Below, in pieces: positions 45,985 through 58,119 of a DNA stretch of 64,000 bases. Position 1 is the stretch's first letter. Each line of letters begins with the position of its first letter. Both the position numbers and the translations under genes were made by a program. The DNA comes from Pyronema omphalodes (Eukaryota; Ascomycota; Pezizomycetes; Pezizales; Pyronemataceae): assembly GCA_024516155.1 (NCBI GenBank), contig JAJJXM010000013.1, forward strand, positions 434,001-498,000, given 5' to 3'. A model generated the notes under the pieces. That model had not been told where the DNA came from. It saw only the letters and a program-made list of their open reading frames with translations, and did not search any database.

Positions 45985-47618
45985 AGGGAATGATTGATGC
46001 GGTGGAGGGGCATTTGTAGGATACCCAGGGGAACAGGACGACAATATGCGAAGGGAAAGGAAGGGAAAAGGGGGATATGTAACTGATGAAGGCTGAAGGA
46101 GGTCCAGCTAGACTCAGTCAAACACGCTGGGGAATGTCAGAAACGCCAAGGGTAACTGATTAATGACTTTATGAGTTTACGGAAGTATGTATGGAAATAA
46201 GATGATAAAGGATGTTTTGAATGATAGCAATATGTACACAAATTCGCGACAGTTCGCACTTAAAATCAGGATTTCAAAGGGAATGGACTTGGTGGGTGCG
46301 TGTATAACGTAAATATATTGAGCTTAATAAATTGACCGTGTGCCTCGTAAATGCTGTGAATCTCGAACTGACGATCTGAGGGGTTACGCATCGAATCGAT
46401 GATCTCGGTTAGCCTTGCTTGGTGTAGCCTTCAGCCCTATCTAGGCTTTTATGGAACCGCGCGGTTTAAAATTTGGGGCCTATGTATGTACATTCCGATG
46501 GAGTGTGTCCTTTAACTTTGAATCAATAAAGTCTTCGATATTTACAGGTGAAGCATAAAAAAAGAAACATTCTATACCATCTTGTTCTAAGAAGGCTTCT
46601 ATACAGCTGCGCTACATATGCAGCTCTGAAAGCCATGCAGGGCCGTTCGATGCATGACCATGTGATCTCCGTTTTAATCCAAGACATCCAGAGGCGCACC
46701 ATTCAACACAGCTGTCGAAGGGAATGTGAAATCATAACTCCACCATATCATTCTCTATACTCTTAGCCGTCAGTATTTCGAAAATATGGCTGCGTTGTTT
46801 TCCGACAAAAATTATTAGTGATCTTATTCGTCGCCCATACCACTGCGTAGTGCTCTCCTAATATTGCTTGGGGATTACATAAGCCCTCTCATTACGCGAG
46901 TCACTGACTATGACTGCCAACGTTTTCGCGGTACCTATTATTGAAGAACATCATCGAGTAATACTGCGCATGAGCTGGACATGCATGATAGACACATATT
47001 CCTGGCTAGCCTATTTGGTTGTATTCTGCTTCCCTTACTATGAGAAAATTGGCCTTCTTCCCGATAATGTTAATCCCACACGGTGATGCAACCCTTCCAC
47101 TGGTTCATGGCTAAGGTCCAAGGAGCATCAAGAATGTCCGAGCTCGCAATACTTTCCAGTGTCTGTAACTCTTGTATCCTTCCTTGGTTTTTCTTGCATC
47201 GATTTCGATGTCGGACACAACCCTCCAGTTTATTTGGCAGAGCAAGCACAGATACATCAGAGGGGTTTATGACAGGAAATATGTTCAGAATCTGCAAACC
47301 TCTGTCGATAAGAAGGCCCTCGCTGGTACAACAAGCTACCAGTGGTACCGACACCAGACTGGATATGTGACGAGAACAGCCGAGTGAAAGTGACATGCCC
47401 AGTCTTCTGGCAATGTATACAGTTTCAGGGTTTCTTGACCTGAAATTCTCATCTTGGAAGTGATGAAGGATGCGCTTTTGATATGAAGATTTTATTACTG
47501 TCAAATATTTGGGTCAAGACATGAGAATCAGGCGAAAACATGGAATCATAAGTAGAGTTTAGATTACATGGAGATATATCTCGGTATTGTTTTGAGCTTG
47601 CACTCGATACGTGGATAA
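45985..47618. other. No recognisable gene
   Basis: About 1.6 kb downstream of the MARVEL-like gene. The longest frame (47504-47070, minus, 144 codons) has no motif I recognise and competes with equally long frames on the other strand. Confidence 0.4.
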
Positions 47619-47631
47619 TGGATCCATTGAA
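47619..47631 (+). repeat. Left 13-bp target-site duplication
   Basis: TGGATCCATTGAA, identical to 47857-47869. Confidence 0.8.
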
Positions 47632-47632
47632 A

Positions 47633-47856
47633 CAGAGCAAACAGGACTCAAGGACAAAACCGACGCGCAGGCAAAGGAATTCAAAGTGCAAGACAAGAGG
47701 AGGCTACAACAGATAAACCGAAAGCTCGCTCTGGGGCGTTCCCAGTGACCACGGTCTTACCACCGTGGTTAGCAATGTACAATAATGTTAGCGCCCGCCA
47801 TAACCTTACGGTTGCAAGCGTGGATGACACAATAAATAAATAAATCAATAAATAAG
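47633..47856 (+). mobile_element. 5'-truncated LINE insertion (224 bp)
   Basis: The insertion lies between perfect 13-bp duplications TGGATCCATTGAA (47619-47631 and 47857-47869) and ends in an AAATA-unit tail (47831-47855). Its first ~130 bp read as the end of an ORF: KEFKVQDKRRLQQINRKLAL then GRSQ and TGA. A ~75-bp 3' UTR follows, containing the inverted repeat CCACGGT/ACCGTGG near 47749-47767. The 3' tail differs from the CAAAA tail of the full LINE, so this is another LINE family. A SINE is the alternative, but the coding end argues for a LINE. Confidence 0.78.
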
Positions 47857-47869
47857 TGGATCCATTGAA
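47857..47869 (+). repeat. Right 13-bp target-site duplication
   Basis: TGGATCCATTGAA, directly after the AAATA-type tail. Confidence 0.8.
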
Positions 47870-50800
47870 CCAGAAACGTGATCTAGGATTCTATATTATA
47901 AAATCTGGCCATATTGTTTACATATTTTTTTTTCTGAGATATCTGATTGACGCAGAGCAATGGTTGCCGGAACGGAAAGACTTTTTATTGATTAATAATC
48001 TTCATTGGAAATCACCTTTACCTGAGTACAGCCCGTGCCATACTCCCGAGTTATTCTCAAAAAGCCTTTCAAATGCATATTATCAGAACAGCAAAATCTT
48101 CATATCTATGCCACACCGCTTGAATCAACATTTACACAATCGAATTCACCAGCCCCGATCCTTGTAATTCGATCTGCGACTAGCTTGTGTACGCGATGGC
48201 GTGCTGCATTATGCAACTCTTGAAGGCTATATATTCCAATTCAGTCTGTACTGGTTTCTCATCTGGTCTCCCACTTACATGTTGACAGAGACATTTGGGG
48301 GGGTGATGGGTGTATTTGTGCTTGATGTTAGACATGTGGATGATAGTAAACTAAGTGAGTTGAATGAAGGCAAAATACTGAACAACGCCGCAAAATTTCA
48401 TGGCGTCGAGATAGAGCTGGTAGAATAATGAAATCAGTCAGAATGAAAATCGCCGTATTGTTGGCATATGCTTCGGTCTAGAAAGTCACGTTTGTCGTAA
48501 GAATTAACCTGCTGAAGTTAGCAACAAAATTTTGAATATTATTGAATAGTAGACCGATGGATTGATTGTATGTTTTTAATATAATTTCACCGGTAAATCT
48601 CGATGACACATGGGGTAAGGTCTCGAGTTTTAAATCAACCACGTTACGGCCTTTCCACTTTTCGAGTGACGGGTCATGACAACGTATGCACTACTCCACA
48701 AGGTACTCACCCCATTCCATAATCATCCGATTCCAAAATGACTTACTTCCCCTCCTTCATAGTTTCAGACATCCATTACATAAAGGATATAGAATATTTT
48801 GGTGGCTCGGCATAATTTGCCTCAGGTGGGTTCCGTACTACTTGCAGCTTTCGACATATCGGGAACGCCGCATGAACACTCCCTAATGAGAAAAAGCGCG
48901 CTCTGTCTGATAGAATGCTATAGTCCCTACGCTAGGATTGCAGCACCAGAAAATTCTCCGGGCTTTCTGGCCGGGGTTCGTTCTAGTGATACAAATGTTT
49001 ATGGTCCGCCTTGGTGATAGTTTGATGCAAGGCAACATGAACAGCGCCGGAGAGCGCCTAAAATATTGAGCCCTTGGGACCGTAAGACTATGGATATCAA
49101 AGAATTAAAAGGCTCAGGAACATGCAGAAAGTTTCAGCGGGATAAAATTTAACCATGAGAATATTTCGTTGCTTCGACGGCATGCGGTGGCACGGACGAC
49201 GTGGGAAGAACACAAAGAAGGCATGGGAAGGTATATACTATAGAGGAAGGAAAATCGGAGCAAAGAATTAGAAACAAGAACACGCGATTGGAAATAGAAG
49301 GACTTTATGAAATGAAGGATTATCCATCAGGGTGTCGACCATCAAGGTGAAATCCATCAAGGTGCATCATCAACAATCACCATTCCCTAAATCCCCGGTT
49401 ACTCCCAGGAGCCACAAATGTGATCACAATCGCAAAGCGCCGGCTTATGGCAATCACCACTAAACCTTCATATTATTTTATTCTGTGGTTATGCGCATCG
49501 GGAGCCCACAGATTTATGCTTTATCCCGAATATTCACGAGCTCAACCCACAACCAAGGAATTCGGGAAATCCCAATGCCCATCACCTCACCACCTAAAGA
49601 CCCCCAAAACGGCCATTACTCAACTCAAGTCAGTTACGTGGATTATGTATTGGGATGTAACCAGTGGTCTCCGAGATGTGTTCTCCCCGGGCTTATAGGA
49701 CTCCCAGTACTCCGGGAGTGGCGCCTAGATACGGCTTTGCTTATCTTTTGGGAAAATCATCGGGAACCCGCAGTGGTTGGGCCTGTTATCTGGAGGAAAT
49801 TCATCGATGCGAACTTACCAGGCTATTGTTACAAGTTGCCAGCCTTGCGAACTTGTATCCCTTGTGTCACCAGTGTCGCCTATTTTGGTTGCTGTAAAAC
49901 ATTCTCGCTTATTGTTCAAGTTGGAGGATTAGGAACACTACGGACTTCGGGTTATTGACACAAGAGCGGCCATATAAGCGGTTAAGATTGACTCTCATCC
50001 ACCACCGTAGTTTTAAACAACGTCCGACGTATCAAATTGTTATTCGGAAGTGCGAGACATACATGCTATCGTCGCACACTGATTTACATGTACCAGCCAC
50101 AACAAGCCTTACGTATTCCCTAAAATACTGCCCTGAGCACAGTTCAAGACATACATCGTCATACAGCTTACAGAATGTCCCTCTCCACTGACATCTAGAC
50201 TCCCTCTGGTATCAATCCGACTATATGGATCGATCCACGAACTTGTTCCTTTACCAACCATCAACCATCAAGCCGAAAGCTTTAGCAGTGAGTTACCATC
50301 GAAGCCAGGCAAACACCGTCTTACGTTACCTAAATGTATGTATCCTGGAGCGCTACACAGCCGCCTGTGGCCCGCAGTGACGGCTGGCTACGTAGGCTGC
50401 AGTTACAATGAGGGGTTCATGATGACCAACCAAGTGCAATTCTCGCCTTTATCCGTATGATACCAAGGGAACCCCAACTTTCCGTGGGAGTATACATATC
50501 TTGGGAATTGTTGGCTGTCTATACCAACTTGACAGCAATCATTATGTGTAGCAGCGAGATGATTTTGAGGGGGGGGGGGGGGGGGCGACGCTGTTCGTTC
50601 GATTTCGTTACTTTCTCGGAGCGAAGACCCAGTTGCGTGTATGACATGTTTTGACGATGCTGTGTAACTTTCTGAACACCGAAGCTCCGAAATTGAAAAA
50701 CAAATACTGCAGCAATTGACAGGTAATCTATGCAGTGATATAGTAAGATCGGAGTCAATCATACGTTTGTATGTAGAGGCATCATCTGCTGTGTCTATTG

Positions 50801-52830
50801 CTTCAAATTAAAATGTCCATGTCTTACTGACTACCGCGGTACGATACCGCCAAGTTACAATTCTTGGGATCACTTCTGCCGGGATTTATATTTGTCGACG
50901 ACTTGATGGGTATCAGCGGGTAGGTAGACTGGCCGCGGGATACTACTTGGACCATATCGAGGTGACCGGTTTTCTGGGGCTGAAGTTTGGCAAATGATGC
51001 ACGAATATACGGCTCATCATGCTCAGTATTGAGATGTAAAGGCAGCTCTCCAGTGCTCTGGCCATCCAAACTTTTTTAAGCACTCAAGATATGGTGCAAC
51101 GTATTCGGATGGTATCAAGAGGCGAACCTGGGAAAAAAGTGCATGTATGTATATATGGGAAGATCTCAGACAGCATATCCGCTCCGAATATTGTATGCAG
51201 TTTTAAAGATATTACCGACATACTGCAGTCTTTGATTCTTCGAGCGAATCAACCCTAAAAGCCAAGAAGATTGCATCATGCATCCACTGCGTGGTCTCGG
51301 GTCCTGGAGACTGCGTAATGCTTCGAGGCTTTTCCGGTATGTATACCGACATCATTCAAACCTCGTAACTTATTTTTATAGCGGCATAATGCTTTGGCCT
51401 CTCCGAATTGTCCAGCGACCTTCCCGGTGGCCCGAAGGGGTTCGGGGAAACACGCTCTCCTCTCGAAGACTGTAATAGTACCCGAAGATTTAGCTTTCCT
51501 CAAAGGTTGACGGACATGCCGAACAGCTCACTTTTATCGATACCAAAATCTCAGTCAGTAATCGGATATCCGCTGGCTTGTTACACCATTTGAATGCCAA
51601 GTAGCTGTCTTGGAAGAAGTTTCCATCCGGGTGCGCGCACGAAGAAAATTCAAAATCACAAGGACCCAAAGACCTACGAGGCTTACAAGTACCGCAAGAC
51701 GAAGATGTTCCTTGGATAAACTAAGCAGGTATTACCGATGGTGTTACTTACCGGTGATTTAATATCCATTTTTCGCCTGGATAGATGAACACGAGGGACA
51801 TACTCGGTTTAAGTAGATGTAAGAGAAGATTAAGCGTGACAACTTGGTGGGGCAGACTCCGAAGACTCTTCAAGCTTCTCTCGCTCTGTCACAAGTAGGT
51901 GTCAACATACGAATTGGCTGTACGCACAAACCCCACATCCTGTTGGATGATTTTATTTTTCAGATCGGCCAAATACTTTATGCCTGGTAGAGTTGAAAAG
52001 AACAAAAAACAAGGTAGAAAAAAATATAGATGATGTACTCTTTCTCAATAAAGGCCATTGGGAATTGACTTTGATTCAGGTACCCAAAGAATGCGGGCCC
52101 CCAATATCTGAAAATACATTATCTTCCAATTATGGAAAGGTAGAATTTGGACCTCTCTCGCAATTAAAATACTCAACCAATGACATTCATCCAATCAACC
52201 GACATAATGACATATGCCATGTGGTGATAGGATCTGTATTTGTTAGTCTGCCTATTCTCTGCACTCTGCATCCTCCGCCGTGCTTGTCGCTCAGCCGAAG
52301 AGTCCGCTATTTTTGTCGATCAGGAAGATAAAGCCATTTTATTTATCAGTCGTACATGGACGTGACAATTCCACCGTCGTGTACATTTATATCCCCTATC
52401 GATAGGAGTTTATTGATATGGCACCATCATTTGGACCTTCAAGTGGTCAGACACATGACGTTTTTCGTTGCTTGTTCGACCTTTCTTTTCAGCCCTTTGT
52501 GGCTCGTGAAGAGATAGGGCTAGCCGTTTTGGGATGCCTCGTGTGGCTGGTTCAATGCTTGGTGAACACCCTGCTGGGTCAGGCAAGGGGTGCGGTGGGA
52601 AAGCGACGGAGGGACTGCCGAGCCGCAGCACATGCGAAGGATACATGGGAAAGAAAATATCTTATTTCGAACGGTAAACAAAAAGAATTGAAGTTGGGAG
52701 ATGAAGATGTAGAAAGTCGAGCTCAGTAATAGATGGATAGGACGTCGAGAGGTGGCAGCTGCAGGAATCTGTGGCTCAACTAGCTGTGGCTGTGCCAAGA
52801 CGTGGCAGTTAATAGCTTGTCTTGGCAGGG
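47870..52830. other. No recognisable gene; G17 run
   Basis: About 5 kb without a supported gene. Open frames up to 157 codons (49485-49958, plus) and 119 codons (50762-50403, minus) lack motifs. A small frame at 52418-52729 has a possible membrane segment (GLAVLGCLVWLVQCLV) but an equally long frame lies opposite. A run of 17 G is at 50569-50585. Confidence 0.4.
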
Positions 52831-52841
52831 ACCTTGATGGT
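52831..52841 (+). promoter_or_regulatory. Possible zinc-response element, distal
   Basis: ACCTTGATGGT matches the Zap1 zinc-response element ACCTTNAAGGT at 10 of 11 positions (counting N), 518 bp upstream of the ZIP start codon. It also contains ACCTTG, the reverse complement of the CAAGGT core described for the Aspergillus zinc regulator ZafA. Function is inferred. Confidence 0.35.
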
Positions 52842-53143
52842 CACCTTCGACCCCCCCCATCATGCCCAGAGCAACCAGACATCACCCATGAAACAACCTC
52901 GTCGTCAACCGGCCTCAACATGACCAAACGCCTGAACCCTCAAAACATGAGAAATACAGCCTTGTCTGTGACCCTGCGGTCACCCGATCCAAAACAAAAA
53001 CTCGGCCTTCTCCTACAGCTATCAACTAGGTGAGGTGACAGAGTCGACCACCTCCTCTAGCTGCCCCAATTGGACTTCTTCGGTAGCTAAGCGCAAGCGT
53101 ATCAAAAACTTCTCTGGCGCAATCGAAAGATGCCAAGTCAGGC

Positions 53144-53154
53144 ACCTTGGTGGT
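53144..53154 (+). promoter_or_regulatory. Possible zinc-response element, proximal
   Basis: ACCTTGGTGGT, two mismatches from ACCTTNAAGGT, again with the ACCTTG core, 205 bp upstream of the ZIP start codon. Two such sites ahead of a zinc transporter make zinc control plausible, though the core is short and could occur by chance. Confidence 0.35.
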
Positions 53155-53358
53155 TAATGCCCACCCCCAACACTACCACAGACGAACACCCAATTTGAAC
53201 TCTCCATTTAACTCTAATCCCATTCCCACTCCATCCGACTTACCGTGAATCTTACCCACGTCAATCTTTCACTGGAGTCGGATACTACAACAACACCACT
53301 ACAAGGAATTACGAGGACGACATTTCAGTAAACATCAAGATCAATAATCATAATTAAC

Positions 53359-54836
53359 ATGATCTTCCTCCCGCTTCTTGCATTGGCAGGAGCCGTTCTC
53401 GCCCAATCATCAACAGCCGCTACTCAACAAGTGAAATCGCTGGATGATTGTCACTTGCATGAACTCACTCAGTATGTATTGATTAATCATATATTCTCCT
53501 TGGGCTGCCGGCTAATGTTATGATTAGATTTTGTATCGCTCAGCCCTCTGGAAAAGAGATCGAAGTAACCACCGCCAAAGATGCCACCGCCGCTAAGGCC
53601 CTTCCTACAACATACTTGGACTGCCATACTCATGGTGGAGAAACATTTTGTGTTGGACCAACCGGAGACGATATCTTGATCCCCGCGCTTTCTACCCCAA
53701 CCACCGATGACCACTCCGACCACGCCGGAGAGAGTGAAGCCACGCACGCTGGAGAGACTGCCGAGGAACACGCTGCCCATGCTGGAGAGGTAGCTGAGGA
53801 TACTTCCAGTGCCGAACAAACATGCCATTTCCATGCCGGAGTTGAGCATTGTACCGGAGGACCTAAGAAGGCTGCTGGATCTGACGCCTGTGCTCGCCAG
53901 GACAGATCTTACAACGTCCCATGGAGAATCGGGTCCATTTTCATCGTCTTGTGCACCTCTTCCATCGCTGTCTTTTTGCCTCTTGTTCTCCGTCGTTTTA
54001 CCGCGATGGATAGCAAACACGTTGGATTTTCCATCATTAAGCAATTCGGAACTGGAGTTATCATCGCCACTGCTTTCATTCACCTTCTTACTCACGCCGA
54101 AATGATGTTTTCAAACGACTGTGTCGGAAGCTTGGGATATGAGGCCACTACTACCGCGATTGCTATGGCCGGACTTATCGCTGCCGCATTGGTCGAGTAC
54201 ATTGGGCATCGCTACATTGACCACCGCACTGAGCTCGCCGCTGCCCGCAGTACCTCCGATGCCAGTTCCGGAGAATTCGGTGCTGGAAGCAACAAGGAAG
54301 CCTCCGAGAACGACCATCACCAGCACCAGCTTCACCATAACACGGCCGCTGATGACAAGTTGTCTGTCTTTGTCATGGAAATGGGTATTATATTCCACTC
54401 GATTCTTATTGGTATCACTCTTGTTGTCGCTGGAGACCAAGTCTTCAAGTCTCTTTTGGTTGTCATCATCTTCCACCAGGGCTTCGAGGGATTGGCTCTT
54501 GGAACACGTATCGCTGGCCTTGCACCCGAGAAGTCCCTCAACATGATGAAGATTGGAATGGCCACTTTGTTCGCGCTCATCACTCCCATTGGAATGGCTA
54601 TTGGAGTTGGAGTACGCAACCACTTCAATGGAAACGACCGTTCTACCTTGTTGACCCTCGGAACCTTGGACGCCCTTTCTGCCGGTATCCTTGTCTGGGT
54701 TGGAGTTGTTGAGATGTTGGCCGCCGATTGGTTGCACGGTGACCTCCGCCGTGCCAGTATGGCTCGCACTGCCATCGCCGGCTTCTCTCTTTTCTTGGGA
54801 ATGGCTCTTATGGGACTTCTCGGAAAGTGGGCTTAA
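53359..54836 (+). CDS. ZIP-family plasma-membrane zinc transporter (two exons)
   Basis: Exon 1 is 53359-53471 and exon 2 is 53528-54836; the 56-nt intron starts GTATGT and ends ATTAG, and splicing gives 473 residues. The start encodes a signal peptide (MIFLPLLALAGAVLAQ). The long extracellular N-terminus has three C-H-x-H-x5-C motifs at residues 31-40, 70-79 and 137-146 and a His/Ala/Glu-rich stretch between the last two. About eight membrane segments follow (WRIGSIFIVLCTSSIAVFLP, GVIIATAFIHLL, ATTTAIAMAGLIAAALVEYI and others). A cytosolic loop rich in His (NDHHQHQLHHN) precedes the signature helices with HSILIG (His328) and HQGFEG (His354), the metal-binding pairs of the ZIP family. It should import Zn2+ (perhaps Fe2+) into the cytosol. 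Coding is intact. Confidence 0.95.
53472..53527 (+). other. Intron of the ZIP gene
   Basis: 56 nt, GTATGT donor, GGCTAATG-like branch region and TGATTAG acceptor. Removing it joins ...HELTQ to FCIAQ in frame and completes the first C-H-x-H-x5-C motif. Confidence 0.88.
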
Positions 54837-56787
54837 GTTTGCCTTTACGCATTGATCAAAGGAGGAATGTAATGGGGTTTTCTTGTACAGCCAATTAATT
54901 ATCAGATGATCATGTTTTTCTTACAAAAGGAATAGTGGTATTGGGATATCACTGGAGGAATGGTGGTTATTATTTTTTTCGGCTCTTTAATGTTATGTTA
55001 CGACATTTTGTTTGTTTTTTTGCTTGGGAACACACGGATTTAGGAGTTTATTGGGATTTTTGTTCCGGATTTTGTCAGCCGGTTTTGCTTAACGGACTGG
55101 GGGATTTGAGAGAACATTTGGAATGCCAGCTGTTTGTATGATAGAAAACACCTGTTATGATACCAAAAGATTGTACTAGTCACAATGGGGATGCTTATAA
55201 GATAATGGGAGTAACTAGTAAACGTTTACACATACCCATCGCATATTTCTCTTTTTGATTTTTATTTCACTCGAGCTCTTTTTGAACCCCGCCAACTACG
55301 ATCGTAGCCAGTGACCCAGAACCTGCGCCACAGCGGGCCGCTACTTCTAGAAATTATCCATAAACAACCCGCCTGCACCTAATCACGCCTCCGCCTTACA
55401 TGGAATTTCCGTAGGGCTGGTAGGGCCAAATAAAAGAATGTTCGATGATGACGTATCTAGGACTAAAAACGAGAAAGCTTTTCGGTAACTCACCAGATAT
55501 CACTCACTCTCGGGAAACCAATGATTTCAATATCGGCCTATTAGTATTCAACCGGCCCGGAACAGGCCTTACAGACTTCATTCAACGTATTACAAGAACA
55601 ATTACCATTTAAATCTAGAGGGTTCCGAAATCCTCGTCGTTTATGGCTTTCTCAACAAAGCGCACTTGGGTTGCGACTGCAATATAGAAAGTCAAAATAC
55701 TGTAATCATTACCTATTCGTGGATTTAGAGTTGCGAAAATATGTACCGCGACCGAAAATTACAATAAGCTCTATAGAGATTGATTTACAGCTGTGTATTA
55801 CGTAACGTGTATCTTAAAATTCCCGGGCACTTTCTTTTTCTTTTTTGCAAGTTTCATTGTGCAACTGGAGCACTCGGTTGAGTATGAAATTACCTTCCGC
55901 AATCCGTACTCATTTTTATCGTCCAGTGCCCCATCAACTGACCAACCACAACTTACCATCTTGACTACGCCTAAGGCATTAATTGGATAAAAACCTCCCA
56001 ACTCCCAGGCAGACATCCTTAAAAACAAACTGCAATCCCGAAGTCGCCAGAGGAAGCGACACAGAATATAGATTTCCGGGAGGTTACATCACGATACTGG
56101 TATATAGCGTGTGATACCGCATGAATGTAATCCATACGTTATTCCTTAATCACGACGGTCTTCATTGTTCAAACCAAATGATTCATACAGCATTGAAACG
56201 ACTGTATTTTAGCTATGAAGATTGGCACAGAGGTTGAATTCATCTATCCCGGCTGAGGGATTGTCGCTGACTACAGTAGGCCCAGTTGGTAAGCACACTG
56301 TAAACTAAACGATATCGCCTCTGAGAAAAAAAAAAAAAAAAAAAAAAAAAAAATGAAAAAGAGAAAACCAGATAAGAACATGAATTCAGCTCAACATTTA
56401 CTAAATATTAACATAGGTAGACAAACTTTCCTCTTGAAACATTATCAAAAGTAACAAAAACTACAGTACCACGTCGTAAATTGCTCGAACAAATGGGTAT
56501 CCACCAGGCATTTGCCTCAGGACCGGAGTGATACTCTATGTTTCAACACGACAAGCAAGACTGTAAGTGTCAAGTCTTCAGACCATTTTTACACTTCAAA
56601 TCCCTTCTTTCTTGATCATCGCAGGCTTCCAACGCAATTTCCGTCGACAGCTGTCAATATCTTGCCTACATGCAGATATGAAAAAGAATAATGAACGCCT
56701 CTTTCATCAAGAAACAAACAGTCTTGTCTCTGAAAAAATATATATCCAGTCAGCAAAACAAAGCAAAATGGTAAAAGACTACCAAAA
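54837..56787. other. ZIP 3' flank and intergenic, A28 run
   Basis: No gene recognised. A T-rich 3' flank follows the ZIP stop codon. A run of 28 A lies at 56326-56353; it could be the tail of an old retroinsertion, but I found no matching flanking duplication. Confidence 0.45.
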
Positions 56788-56905
56788 ACTACAGTATCCG
56801 GGATTCCCGTCTGGTCACCCACGACAGTACTAGCCGGACGATATCATGCTTAAATAGCGCAGAGCGGACGGGATGCGTTGTATTCATGATTCTATGACCG
56901 TAGCT
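56788..56905 (-). rRNA. 5S ribosomal RNA
   Basis: 118 nt on the minus strand. Diagnostic blocks in order: GGTCATAGAAT, CATCCCGTCCGCTCTGCGC, TTAAGC, GGCTAGTACTG, GGGTGACCA and GGGAATCCCGGATACTGTAG, as in fungal 5S rRNA. The two ends (AGCTACGG and CTGTAGT) can pair as helix I. The 3' end is followed by TTTTT, an RNA polymerase III terminator. Internal control elements (A-box and C-box regions) are within the gene. It stands alone, not in an rDNA unit, as is normal for dispersed 5S genes of filamentous ascomycetes. Confidence 0.93.
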
Positions 56906-58119
56906 GTTGGAGGAGAACCAATATACCATACAGAGTAATATTGACGTTAAAATACCAGCAGGTTCACGCTCCTCGTGAGGCTACATAGAAAGACGGGGCT
57001 GACGTCGTAGACTAGCTTTGAATTCTCGTGAAATGTCGTATTTACATTATTGCAGCTGCAACCGTGGGTAAATGCGGTAAGTTATATCTCACCATATCAA
57101 ATCGCGATTCATGTGAATCATGTCATTCTGAATTTTAATCCATTCGCCCCCATTTATTACTGCCACATTTAGTTTTACAACATGGCCTAGCTACAACTAC
57201 TTGAACATGAATGATGTTAGCGCACTTCTTCAAATAAGGTGACATTCTGCCACTACCTCCCTTTACGTCTTTGCATCATGACTCCCCACAAGTAACTCCT
57301 CTATCCCAGCCATACGTTCATCTCGTCATACCACCATGCTTCTTTTATTCCCACAAATTATAAAGCCCCCTAGGTTGTTACTTTCCTCTTTGAGTGATAT
57401 CTTGATATCTTGATATGTGAAGCATCCACTGCTTATATAATACCCCATTCTCCCATGTCCATCCATTTCGTTGCCCAAACCCAATATGTATCACCATCGT
57501 GTAATTCCCGTTTACGCACTCATATCTGCTCTTATGCCCTCTTAATTTCTATGTCTTCTACTTCCATCTAAGTATGAAGACATCAGTATTGAAGATTCGG
57601 AGAATACACTATAATTTTAGTGGGCCGAATTCTGCTGTGAAAGGTCGCGGGTGTCCAGTGAAAAGGCATTATAAATGTCAGACACGGCCGGGCTGACATT
57701 TATTTGATGTTGATATCGCGAAGGTAGAAAGATGAAAACTCATGTATTTTGCGCTACATAGTAGTCTTTAAGTATCAGTCACGAATAGATGGAGTAGCCT
57801 ATCGTGTGTCCTTATATGTATAAATATTGTGTAGGCATACTGATAGATTGCGGTCACTTTTTATCACTGAGAAGCGGGAGTGGATAACTATACTCTTTAA
57901 ATCTCTCACAGTTGCAATAGTAAAAGAAGCAAGGAACTTTTAATATTTAAGATTTGGTAAACAGAAAACTATTAACAAACAAACCACACCAGCTCCGAAC
58001 ACCAATTTTTGTAACTCCACCACGCCGTACTTTTACAGCAGTGGAACCAAATACAGTCACTGCCCCATATTCCGTCTCATCTCTATCCATTCATACCTCT
58101 CCTCCCCACCTCACCACAG
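56906..58119. other. No recognisable gene
   Basis: About 1.2 kb of AT-rich spacer between the first 5S gene and the end of the hypothetical gene. It has a short inverted repeat AATGTCAG/CTGACATT near 57673-57699. Confidence 0.45.

Noticed and set aside
49485..49958. 157-codon plus-strand frame
   Set aside because: Overlapping frames of similar length occur in the same stretch, composition is not protein-like, and no domain is visible.
52418..52729. 103-codon frame with a possible membrane helix
   Set aside because: A 92-codon frame lies opposite it, there is no homology I recognise, and it lies just upstream of the ZIP promoter. I could not support it as a gene.
53487..54095. 202- and 208-codon minus-strand frames opposite the ZIP gene
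   Set aside because: They are antisense to a well-supported transporter and have no motif or splice logic.
56326..56353. A retroposed gene ending in the A28 run
   Set aside because: No flanking direct repeats and no recognisable inserted sequence upstream of the run.
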